Of a stretch of DNA of 43,582 nucleotides, positions 28,701 to 34,691 are shown piece by piece. Location of the stretch: positions 1 through 43,582 of IMG/VR virus record IMGVR_UViG_3300032053_000157, one strand, 5' to 3'. The DNA comes from a virus. The position numbers and the translations under genes are program-made. The first letter of the stretch is position 1. Every line of letters starts with the position of its first letter. The notes below the pieces were generated by a model. The model was not told the DNA's origin and did no database searches. It saw nothing but the letters and a program-made list of their open reading frames with translations.

Positions 28701-29751
28701 TGGCTTCCCAGCAATGAGATTTGCTGATTGCTCTCCAGTAGACCAAGATGCATTAATTAGAGATCAAGTTAGATTCTCTGTAGCCGTACAATCATTCTCT
28801 CCAAATACAAATGGGTTAGATGATGGAAATGGTGGGGTTATTGTTGATGGTAAAATTGGTGTATCCATGGATTATACCACAGGACTATTAACTCTTAATT
28901 TTACTAATCTATATGAAGATGCCATTCTTCCAACTTTAAATACTAAAATTCAAATTAGCGTATTCTTGAAAAAAGGCGGATTCAATAATCAAACATTGTT
29001 TATTGATTCTACTAAGGTTCAAAATATGCTTAAGTTAATAAGTGTATTCAGCGGCTCTAATGTTGGCGGACCTTCTGCATTAATAGATTTAGGAAATGAT
29101 GTAACTGGAATATTGCCAATTCTTCATGGTGGAACTGGACTTAATGCTACTGGTCCAATAGGAACTGTTCTTTCAAGTACTGGAAGTTCTCTAAGTTATC
29201 AATACATTGCAGACTTGTTTGGTGTAATTAGTTTTTCAACTGGAATACCTGATGCTAATAAAGTTGTAAAAACAGATGGCTATGGATTATTAGATCCAAG
29301 TTTCTATTATAAAAATCCAGTTTATATTTATGGTGTTGCTGGATTATTTTCAAATAATACAGGAACTCCAACCACAATTGGGGCACTTACATTTAGATTT
29401 GATAAATATATTTTACAAGGAGTAAGTCATATATATTTTGAATCAATTCTTTATAATAATGACAATTCAACTAGAGTTACTCTTCAATTATTTGATATAA
29501 CTAATACTGCCGTTATTATTACTATTGCAAATAGTACTAGCACCCCAACTTTAGTTAGATCTGTTGATATTAAAACACAAATGTTAATTGGGGCAACTGA
29601 TTTCGTATATGACGCTCAATTATTTGTAATACCTGGCGGAAATCCAGGATTCTGTTCAATGGCTAGATTAGTCCTTGAATATGCAAATCCAGCCGCACAA
29701 CCTCCTACCAGCAATTCTTATAACTTCGTTCCATTTTTACCTCCACCATAA
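25786..29751 (+). CDS. Tail-fibre-like protein with split dockerin-like motif (1321 aa)
   Basis: Residues 1-290 form a conserved-looking head beginning NTWFDSEQVDDTDLATEQNY, probably for attachment to the baseplate. Near residue 591 is GDVDGDGLITSNDLDLLNSY and near 746 ADINGDFYIDNIDGYLLDNY. These are the two halves of a type-I dockerin (D-x-D-x-D-G calcium loop followed by D-x-x-x-L-x-x-Y helix), separated by about 130 beta-rich residues. After residue 1100 comes GILPILHGGTGLNATGPIGT, a sequence typical of fibre shafts before the C-terminal tip. The end is beta-rich and Pro-terminated. The gene closes the tail block, the usual place for fibres. Receptor binding is inferred. The start has only a weak GAGAAAA site. 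Confidence 0.68.
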   Translation: MVKRNPVSTLQNTWFDSEQVDDTDLATEQNYNNSTEASIISNHIGEGVLKDALNQNILFDSSLISTLLDGTNVSPQAQPSDNNFGNQLEIELSQSKAAGKRAVKVAIIGLDFQSNLQYETFIFHVNEKKLGSKHFTKILTIFINDFIGEKGKSFNLGGELVIKEALPLTLSRDAIMVSQDVEPNLFFRDFIPAESATLQTLLQSSLPTYNPDDLNITANAKDIRSLLRDDVSTQIGQKFLATTNNIQKITLLLSVKNREEGMETDLIWNGDIVVSIYPLQSTVNCPTDIAPNLSIDFDPANIPLAQVSFNYNSLQQVGTVLDSVSQPVDFIFSNSAVASGSTILSNNYYAVTIKRSGSANKCDILIAVGNDRVSNSRETIFNGNIWTDVTDEDIWFQIWTDAAKVSDGQGYESGFGIIVPKTNLDTNSSTTTDYVLNHLSFFGTDIFRAVLAANLEKSTPVQDQRTGNSVFSRQQHVPSISLLNTLEVASLENTSDPLLLGAIVDKNRKFFDIATANILTKLHSATIVDNEMIFRIVDDPTDIVRYDTSVLSLVSNLLNGDLTNAKIVPDNGAANTYYRIAKAELVSMITGDVDGDGLITSNDLDLLNSYVGFNMNSSPPLNTIITTAGSTTTFINGYYSHLGPFSNLFTITFQVVDPITNLIVANGSDGVLVAHPTDDRLAEFTSASVSFNTIVGLGNYKLVINTPSNQENCGGFDIISLDSLTDVVTIRKIILNGNSLLEMMRADINGDFYIDNIDGYLLDNYLQRVPLVVSPIATYPAPATNPYNKIGTRFNAIRFVLEEFIDRADDYASLISNRNDIVHPIPDIFLNDGYLNNHDYYTSPIFITISKELSWDETLIVGNSAIKSVPSTFIKDVGFIDPRCDSRQGIHLTTYPISPNYDPGLVDFYVPNNLILGNGGQILRPSGNFYKVDFEMGTIVLEIPDGLYGTEKTINIFNDFVADYTGEAVTRLGFPAMRFADCSPVDQDALIRDQVRFSVAVQSFSPNTNGLDDGNGGVIVDGKIGVSMDYTTGLLTLNFTNLYEDAILPTLNTKIQISVFLKKGGFNNQTLFIDSTKVQNMLKLISVFSGSNVGGPSALIDLGNDVTGILPILHGGTGLNATGPIGTVLSSTGSSLSYQYIADLFGVISFSTGIPDANKVVKTDGYGLLDPSFYYKNPVYIYGVAGLFSNNTGTPTTIGALTFRFDKYILQGVSHIYFESILYNNDNSTRVTLQLFDITNTAVIITIANSTSTPTLVRSVDIKTQMLIGATDFVYDAQLFVIPGGNPGFCSMARLVLEYANPAAQPPTSNSYNFVPFLPPP

Positions 29752-29771
29752 TTAATTTTATTAACTGACGA

Positions 29772-29799
29772 TTGACAGATAATTAATAATGATTATATT
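29772..29799 (+). promoter_or_regulatory. Sigma70-like promoter before the glycan block
   Basis: TTGACA (29772-29777), a 16-base spacer and TATATT (29794-29799) lie in the 65-base gap after the fibre-like gene. The same arrangement occurs at 39870-39897. The expected start of transcription is only about 10 bases before the coding region, so the leader would be very short. Confidence 0.55.
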
Positions 29800-29816
29800 A
29801 TTAATTGAGGACTGCT

Positions 29817-30539
29817 ATGTATTTTTTTAGAAAATTATTTAAATTACCGGGACCAAAAGAACTTGGTGTTAGTGATCATGATGCTTTAGAGTCTCGTGAT
29901 TTCAGCCCAGATACAGAAGGCTATTGTTGGGAAGACTATCATGCTGATGTTAAAAAGAAATATCCAGTAAGATATTTTTTTGCAGAAACATTTGCAGATT
30001 TTATTCGTTATAAAATATGGCTTAGAATAGCCCGACCAATTTCTGATTTAAAATACTGGCTCGTTTCTCATTTATTTCCAAGTAGAAAATATCATATGCT
30101 CGATTTGCGCCAGCCTTGTCGTAAAGACGATATAAATAATTATGATTGTTATCGTTATGGCTGGATAGATGTTCCAGAAAAAATGCTTTTTGCTATGTTT
30201 AATTTATTAGATCAATTTATTAAACATGAAATAAAAAATTTATATTGTCCTTCAGAAGAAGATATTATAAAAGAGCCCGGATTACAATCTCAAAGGGATT
30301 TATATTTTGAAATACTTGCCATTCATAAATGGTGGTTTGAAGAACGTTTAGATTTAATTAAAAATAAAGATAAACGTCTTCATGAATGGTGTGAGGCGCG
30401 CAAAGATAAAGAAAAAAGACAAAATGGTGAGTGCGATACACTATTTAAAAATATGCAAAAACATGAAGAGGATTTAGAAACGAAATTAGATGAAGTAATT
30501 TCTAGATTGATGAAGATACGTAGATCGCTTTGGACGTGA
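29817..30539 (+). CDS. Uncharacterised Trp/Tyr-rich soluble protein (240 aa)
   Basis: I take ATG 29817 because GAGG (29807-29810) is six bases upstream. An in-frame TTG at 29805 would place the start before that site. The product is not recognised. It begins with a basic MYFFRKLFKLPGPKELG segment, followed by an aromatic region (GYCWEDYHADVKKKYPVRYF, then DFIRYKIWLRIARP), a segment with DLRQPCRKDDINNYDCYRYG, and a charged helical C-terminus that may form a coiled coil (residues 195-235). Two cysteines flank the NNYD segment. Surface-like aromatics suggest a compact cytosolic protein rather than a membrane protein. It is the first gene after the promoter at 29772 and sits between the fibre gene and a glycosyltransferase. 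Confidence 0.75.
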   Translation: MYFFRKLFKLPGPKELGVSDHDALESRDFSPDTEGYCWEDYHADVKKKYPVRYFFAETFADFIRYKIWLRIARPISDLKYWLVSHLFPSRKYHMLDLRQPCRKDDINNYDCYRYGWIDVPEKMLFAMFNLLDQFIKHEIKNLYCPSEEDIIKEPGLQSQRDLYFEILAIHKWWFEERLDLIKNKDKRLHEWCEARKDKEKRQNGECDTLFKNMQKHEEDLETKLDEVISRLMKIRRSLWT

Positions 30540-30552
30540 TATAAATAAAGCT

Positions 30553-31695
30553 ATGAAAATATGTTGGTTCGGATTTTTATCATTAAATCACAGTTGGAGC
30601 TTGGTTGGACAAAATATTTGTCGTGAATTTATCCAAAAAGGTCATCAGGTGGATATGTTTTCCACCAATGGCACTAAACTCTTTCCAGATGACCTTAAAC
30701 CCTATTTAAAAGGTTCTTTCGAGCAGGGGCAGCAAGTAACCGCCCAAGACTTCGCTAACGTCACCAATGCGGTCCTAGAACCCAAATACGATATGCAACT
30801 CAGTTATACTGCATTTCGTAATTTTAAAGATTATTTTAGTAAGGGTAATTCAAATAGATTCGGAATCTGGAACTATGAAACAACTATTCTTCCACAATCA
30901 TTTGCTAAAGCTTTTGTTCATGTAGATAAAATCCTTCCTTCTTCTAATTTTTCTAAAAAAATATTTGTTGACAATGGAATTCCTGAAGAAAAACAAGTAG
31001 TTATACCACATGGCATTCATTTAGACAGGTTTGATTCTATAGAGCCATATCAATTAAAAACAAAAAAGAAATATAAAATACTAGCGAATATTGCGCAGCC
31101 ACATCTTAGAAAGAACATTCCTGGTTTATTGGCATCTTTTGGGAAAGCATTTACAAATAAAGATGATGTATGTCTTGTGCTAAAAATATCTAAAAAAAGT
31201 CCCCAACCAGTATTTGATGTAAATTTTGCAGAAATATATAAAGATTTTTGCCATAAATATAAAAATCATGCTGAAATAGAAATAATTGATACATTTATAA
31301 TTGATATTGAAAGCATTTATAAATCTGTAGATATTGTATTTACAATGACACATGCAGAATGTTTTTGGATGCCTGGACTTGAGGGGTTTGCTGCCAATAA
31401 GATTGTAATATCTCCAAATTATGGTGGACAATTAGATTTCATGAATAAAGATAATTCATTTTTAATTGAAGGTAAAGAAATGAGAGCGCCTAATAGTATG
31501 CAGTACTGGGAACCATCACCATATGCTAAAGTATTTAATCCTAATATAGATCATGCAGCAGAAGTATTAAGAGAAGCAGTTAATAAATACGATTATTATC
31601 ATTCTAAATTTTCGCCTTTAATGAAAGAGACTGTTGGAAATTATACTTGGAGTAAAGTTGTAGATAAAATTGTGAATCTTTGTGAAAATAAATGA
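30553..31695 (+). CDS. GT4-type glycosyltransferase (GT-B fold, 380 aa)
   Basis: This looks like a retaining GT-B enzyme that transfers a sugar from a nucleotide sugar. The N-terminal Rossmann part starts MKICWFGFLSLNHSWSLVGQ and includes EFIQKGHQVDMFS. The linker VVIPHGIHLDRFDSI is typical of GT4. In the C-terminal domain, ANIAQPHLRKNIPGLLASF contains the phosphate-contacting Arg-Lys, and AECFWMPGLEGFA provides the E-x7-E motif (Glu269 and Glu277). The length is normal for the family. A stretch near 30,661-30,800 is much richer in G+C than its surroundings. The donor and acceptor cannot be read from the sequence. The two GT2 genes and the RmlB-like gene downstream suggest a shared glycan product. 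The stop overlaps the next small gene as ATGA. Confidence 0.85.
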   Translation: MKICWFGFLSLNHSWSLVGQNICREFIQKGHQVDMFSTNGTKLFPDDLKPYLKGSFEQGQQVTAQDFANVTNAVLEPKYDMQLSYTAFRNFKDYFSKGNSNRFGIWNYETTILPQSFAKAFVHVDKILPSSNFSKKIFVDNGIPEEKQVVIPHGIHLDRFDSIEPYQLKTKKKYKILANIAQPHLRKNIPGLLASFGKAFTNKDDVCLVLKISKKSPQPVFDVNFAEIYKDFCHKYKNHAEIEIIDTFIIDIESIYKSVDIVFTMTHAECFWMPGLEGFAANKIVISPNYGGQLDFMNKDNSFLIEGKEMRAPNSMQYWEPSPYAKVFNPNIDHAAEVLREAVNKYDYYHSKFSPLMKETVGNYTWSKVVDKIVNLCENK

Positions 31696-31865
31696 AATTT
31701 CCAATCAGACAAGACATAGAGATTTTATCAGCCGATGATGTAAAACAACTTAAGTTAGGCTGGACTGTTAAAGAAGTAATTGGCATGGCAGTAATTAATA
31801 CTAGAGGTTTACATAAACCAAATACCATTTTCTCAAATGGTAGAGATATAATAATTGTATGTTAA
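31692..31865 (+). CDS. Microprotein A of the seven-gene tandem (57 aa)
   Basis: Begins inside the glycosyltransferase stop as ATGA and ends seven bases into the next start. Not recognised. The first part contains LSADDVKQLKLGWTVKEVIG, a helix-like piece. The end, NTIFSNGRDIIIV, shows the hydrophobic, Ser-Asn-turn, hydrophobic pattern also found in its neighbours. There is no signal peptide or membrane segment. Tight overlaps on both sides and normal codon use support translation. Confidence is limited because the frame is short. Confidence 0.5.
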   Translation: MKFPIRQDIEILSADDVKQLKLGWTVKEVIGMAVINTRGLHKPNTIFSNGRDIIIVC

Positions 31866-32044
31866 AAACATTAAATAATATATTTTACAAAGAGTATAAA
31901 GAATGTCCAATTGTTATTACTAATGATAATTATATAATGGATTGGCATTCTGCAATATTACATGGATGGAGCACTTCTAAAACAGTTAGAGCCCACGCTT
32001 GCGGTATACAATTTAAATTACAATCGCTTGGTAAAAATGAATGA
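31859..32044 (+). CDS. Microprotein B of the seven-gene tandem (61 aa)
   Basis: Starts seven bases before the end of microprotein A. It contains ECPIVITNDNYIMDWHSA, in which hydrophobic-T-N-D-N-hydrophobic resembles the hairpin of its neighbours, then a Trp/His-containing middle and one cysteine in AHACGIQFK. The last residues, GKNE, resemble the end of microprotein C (KNE), and the DNA at the two stops is identical over 15 bases. Function unknown. Confidence 0.5.
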   Translation: MLKTLNNIFYKEYKECPIVITNDNYIMDWHSAILHGWSTSKTVRAHACGIQFKLQSLGKNE

Positions 32045-32240
32045 TAAATTTTTATTTATAAATGATTGTAATGAAATCATTACGACCGCTTATTCTCAAA
32101 ATTATTTGCTATATAATTTAAGAAAAATAAACCATGTTCCAGCATACTCAAAATTAAGTAATAAAATTAAACTTATGGATAGTCATTCTGCAAGAAGAGC
32201 GGTAATAAATTTTACTATGAAACTATTAAAAAATGAATGA
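32037..32240 (+). CDS. Microprotein C of the seven-gene tandem (67 aa)
   Basis: The frame is open back to ATG 31962, but I choose ATG 32037. It overlaps the stop of B by eight bases in the form ATGAATGA, exactly as microprotein D overlaps C, and its first residues (MNDKFLFINDCNEIITTAYS) then align with the start of D. The C-terminal half is basic and Ser-rich (SHSARRAVINF). It is soluble, with one cysteine. Function unknown. Confidence 0.5.
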   Translation: MNDKFLFINDCNEIITTAYSQNYLLYNLRKINHVPAYSKLSNKIKLMDSHSARRAVINFTMKLLKNE

Positions 32241-32409
32241 TAATTATATTATAATTAGTAATAATATGATTTTCTACATTGCTATTGATAGTAGAAGTTA
32301 TCTGGAATATTTGCTCATGGAAATAAAATATAATATGGATAATAAACAGCCGGATCAATCTATAGTACCCTGTACAGAAGCTTCAATATGCCATCAGATA
32401 ATTTTATAA
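32233..32409 (+). CDS. Microprotein D of the seven-gene tandem (58 aa)
   Basis: Starts with MNDNYIIISNNMIFYIAI, the clearest example of the shared hairpin motif, after the same ATGAATGA overlap seen at the start of C. The middle contains SYLEYLLMEIKYNMDNK, probably helical, and the end has two cysteines (PCTEASICHQ). It overlaps microprotein E by 22 bases in another frame. Function unknown. Confidence 0.45.
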   Translation: MNDNYIIISNNMIFYIAIDSRSYLEYLLMEIKYNMDNKQPDQSIVPCTEASICHQIIL

Positions 32410-32531
32410 TTATACGATCTAATAATAACATTATTTGTTTTAAACTAGTATTAAAAAAACTAATGGAATTAGAAGGGTTCTCAAAAATTTTAGAAAATGC
32501 ACAAACAAAAATCAAAACAATTATTAGATAA
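32388..32531 (+). CDS. Microprotein E of the seven-gene tandem (47 aa)
   Basis: The first 18 residues (MPSDNFIIIRSNNNIICF) repeat the S-D-N-aromatic-hydrophobic-S-N-N pattern of D. The remainder is a basic amphipathic helix (KLVLKKLMELEGFSKILEN). It overlaps D by 22 bases and F by 35 bases, large for phage genes, so either the overlaps are real compact coding or one frame is decaying. Function unknown. Confidence 0.42.
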   Translation: MPSDNFIIIRSNNNIICFKLVLKKLMELEGFSKILENAQTKIKTIIR

Positions 32532-32667
32532 TGATGATTTTGTATATATTTATAGCGATAACAAAATTCATGCAGTTATATTTGTATTTAAACCTGATCT
32601 TAAAAAGGTTATGAATTATGCTTATCAAAAAGAATTAACAAAAACAATTTGTAAATTAAAATTATGA
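32497..32667 (+). CDS. Microprotein F of the seven-gene tandem (56 aa)
   Basis: A basic leader of about 10 residues is followed by NDDFVYIYSDNKIHAVIFVF, the shared hairpin in an inner position, then a Lys/Tyr-rich helix. The later Met at residue 39 is less likely as a start because it would remove the motif. The stop overlaps microprotein G as ATGA. Function unknown. Confidence 0.45.
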   Translation: MHKQKSKQLLDNDDFVYIYSDNKIHAVIFVFKPDLKKVMNYAYQKELTKTICKLKL

Positions 32668-32819
32668 ATACTATAATTATATTATCAAATAATAAAATTA
32701 TTTTATATCCATTAGGCATGAAAACATTTAATTTTGATAAAGCCATACACAATTTGCACAATGAATTTCGATGTAAAATACATAAATCATTTAATGATTT
32801 AAATAATATTAAAGGGTAA
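32664..32819 (+). CDS. Microprotein G of the seven-gene tandem (51 aa)
   Basis: Starts MNTIIILSNNKIILYPLGMK, close to the start of D in pattern (hydrophobic strand, S-N-N turn, hydrophobic strand). The rest contains a helix-like FDKAIHNLHNEF and a short basic tail with one cysteine. It overlaps F by four bases and ends two bases before the GT2 relic. Function unknown. Confidence 0.45.
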   Translation: MNTIIILSNNKIILYPLGMKTFNFDKAIHNLHNEFRCKIHKSFNDLNNIKG

Positions 32820-32821
32820 AT

Positions 32822-32908
32822 ATGAATAAGGTATTAAGTATTGTAATTCCAGTATATAATAGAAAAACTATCAATATTATGTGGAAGAAAAAGAAAGAAG
32901 AAAGATGA
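32822..32908 (+). pseudogene. Relic of a GT2 glycosyltransferase N-terminus (28 codons)
   Basis: The frame reads MNKVLSIVIPVYNRKTI and then a lysine-rich end. S-I-V-I-P-V-Y-N is the classical first beta strand of GT2 enzymes. The next gene starts MNKVLSICIPIFNN, so the two are copies of one N-terminus. The relic stops before the nucleotide-binding Asp, so it cannot be an active enzyme. It overlaps the intact GT2 start as ATGA and has AAGGG about six bases upstream. It may be debris of a partial duplication or deletion, or a translated leader peptide. Confidence 0.6.
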
Positions 32909-33624
32909 ATAAAGTATTATCTATATGTATACCTATTTTTAATAATTGGAATTTTACTAAATCATGTCTTGATGATTTGTCTAAATTACCAAATGATCAT
33001 GAAATTATTATTGTAGATAATGCTAGCATTGATGATACCGAAAATCAATTAAAAGATTCTAAAGAAATAATATATATTAGAAATAATGAAAATAAAGGTT
33101 TTGGATTTGCTTCTAATCAAGGATTTAATTCATCAGCAGGAAACAATGTTTTATTTTTAAATAATGATATTAGAGTAAAATCTAATCATAATAATTGGAC
33201 ATCTGAATTACTTAAATGGTGTGATAAAGGTTTAGTTGGACCTACTATGGGACAATTAGATAAGGATTTAAATTTTGTACAAGAATCAAATAGATTACTT
33301 ACTGGAAATTCATATATGTCTGGCTGGTGCCTTGCCTCATCCAAAAACAATTGGAATAAATTAGAAATTGTAAGACCGCCGCCATTTCTTTCCACAGTAA
33401 CATATGATGATCAAAAAGAAATATTTAATGAAGACTTTTTTTGTTATTTTGAAGATACAGATCTTTCATTTAGGGCGAAGCAATTAAAAATGGATATGAT
33501 TGTTGTTGACATTCCTGTTGTTCATTTTGGCAAGGTTAGTAGTAAACAATTAAATACACATCAATTATATTCAAATGCAAGAAAAATATTTGTAAATAAA
33601 TGGGGCAAGAATATAAACAAATAA
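32905..33624 (+). CDS. GT2 family glycosyltransferase, rhamnosyltransferase-like (239 aa)
   Basis: I place the start at ATG 32905 because it begins the conserved first strand (MNKVLSICIPIFNN) and overlaps the relic stop as ATGA. A GTG at 32881 in the same frame would add only eight charged residues. Visible GT-A features are IIIVDNASIDDTENQL (nucleotide-binding Asp), GFGFASNQGFNSS, FLNNDIRV in place of the D-x-D metal motif, and CYFEDTDLSFRAKQ near residue 180, the acidic region of rhamnosyltransferase-like members. The length suits a minimal single-domain enzyme with no membrane segment. It probably adds one sugar in a cytosolic glycan pathway with the other transferases here. The donor is not readable. 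Confidence 0.82.
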   Translation: MNKVLSICIPIFNNWNFTKSCLDDLSKLPNDHEIIIVDNASIDDTENQLKDSKEIIYIRNNENKGFGFASNQGFNSSAGNNVLFLNNDIRVKSNHNNWTSELLKWCDKGLVGPTMGQLDKDLNFVQESNRLLTGNSYMSGWCLASSKNNWNKLEIVRPPPFLSTVTYDDQKEIFNEDFFCYFEDTDLSFRAKQLKMDMIVVDIPVVHFGKVSSKQLNTHQLYSNARKIFVNKWGKNINK

Positions 33625-33653
33625 TTATATTTAATTCAATATTTTATTAGTTA

Positions 33654-33662
33654 TGCTATATA
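33654..33662 (+). promoter_or_regulatory. Possible extended -10 promoter
   Basis: TGC followed by TATATA (33657-33662) sits in the 56-base gap before the membrane-anchored protein gene and fits an extended -10 element. I see no good -35. GGAAG at about 33671-33675 is the likely ribosome site for ATG 33681. Confidence 0.35.
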
Positions 33663-33680
33663 GGTGGAAAAGGAAGTTCC

Positions 33681-34691
33681 ATGTCTCCACTTAATAAAAT
33701 TTTAATATCTTTATCTGTAATTTTTGCTCTTTCTCTTGGCGGATTTATAATCTATAAAGAAATGCAAGCATCTAAAAGACAAGATGCGATAGAGCAAAGT
33801 ATTATTAAACAAAAAGAATTGGCTGATAATATTACGCGTTCAATGGCGGAATTTGCAACACGTAAAGATATGGAAGATTTTGCAAAACAATCTGGCGTTA
33901 ATTTAGATGTAATTAAAAATGATCTTGGTAAGTTGCATGCAGAAGTAGTTGCTATTAATAAGGTTGATGTTGTTAGTACTGGATTTACAGGAAACAATAT
34001 TGTAAGCACAACAACTACGCCAAATACTTCTACTCCAGATCCTACACCAACTGTTATGTGTGATGGTAAAGCAATCAGTTGTCCAAATGAAGACCCTAAT
34101 GGTTATATGAAAAATAGACAAGTTTTATCTTTAGAAGAAAGATTTGGTCCCAATAAAGTTCCATTTGGATCTGTAGGATTTTCTGCTTGGCAAAAAGCCC
34201 CTTGGGACCTAACAATCTCTCCAAGAGATTATAAAGTAGTTACAGTGCTTGGTCAAGATGAAAATCGAAGACATTATGCATACAATAAGGTTAGCATTAA
34301 AGTTGATGGACAAGAACATGAATTAAAAATTACTACTGCCGAAATGAAAGAAGAATATCCAACATCAAGAATGTATTGGTTCAATCCTAGACTTATAGGA
34401 GGAATCGACCTCGGCGTGGACGTTACAAAACTTGGAGGCGAAGTTACTCCTAATATTGGATTAGCAATTTCTTCTTATGGAAAATTTAAGGCGCAGCCTG
34501 ATATTTCTATATTAGAAGTTGGCGTTGGTTATGGTATGGTTAGAAAAATTCCAGAGGTTGTGGTTACACCTGTTGCTTTTAATTTAAGAAACTTAATTCC
34601 ATTAACAGAAAATACATATTTAGGACCATCGCTCCATGTTGGAACTGATGGGCATGTTATAGTAATGGCGGGACTAAGAATTGGATTTTAA
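33681..34691 (+). CDS. Membrane-anchored protein with coiled coil and beta-rich C-terminus (336 aa)
   Basis: Residues 6-25 (KILISLSVIFALSLGGFIIY) form one membrane segment after a short basic N-terminus, a signal anchor or uncleaved signal. There is no lipobox. Residues 28-95 are helical with coiled-coil character and end near a Thr/Pro-rich linker (residues 112-125). A CDGKAISCP pair may form a disulfide, which fits a periplasmic location. The C-terminal 200 residues alternate strands and turns and end VIVMAGLRIGF, with a terminal Phe as in outer-membrane barrels. A spanin-like or envelope-remodelling role is conceivable but unproven. It lies between two GT2 genes, so involvement in surface glycan change is another option. 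The next gene overlaps its stop by one base. Confidence 0.65.
   Translation: MSPLNKILISLSVIFALSLGGFIIYKEMQASKRQDAIEQSIIKQKELADNITRSMAEFATRKDMEDFAKQSGVNLDVIKNDLGKLHAEVVAINKVDVVSTGFTGNNIVSTTTTPNTSTPDPTPTVMCDGKAISCPNEDPNGYMKNRQVLSLEERFGPNKVPFGSVGFSAWQKAPWDLTISPRDYKVVTVLGQDENRRHYAYNKVSIKVDGQEHELKITTAEMKEEYPTSRMYWFNPRLIGGIDLGVDVTKLGGEVTPNIGLAISSYGKFKAQPDISILEVGVGYGMVRKIPEVVVTPVAFNLRNLIPLTENTYLGPSLHVGTDGHVIVMAGLRIGF

Noticed and set aside
29752-29816. Intrinsic terminator after the fibre-like gene
   Set aside because: No GC-rich stem followed by a T run is present. The gap is better explained by a promoter.
30540-30547. TATAAATA, identical to the T4 late promoter core, just before the GT4 gene
   Set aside because: The same or nearly the same string occurs inside coding regions here (for example near 11020, 18970 and 38220), as expected in AT-rich DNA. 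The rest of a T4-like late system is not visible in this window.
31962-32036. A longer, 92-codon version of microprotein C starting at ATG 31962
   Set aside because: It would overlap microprotein B by 83 bases and lose the match to the start of microprotein D. ATG 32037 has the same ATGAATGA junction as the next gene.
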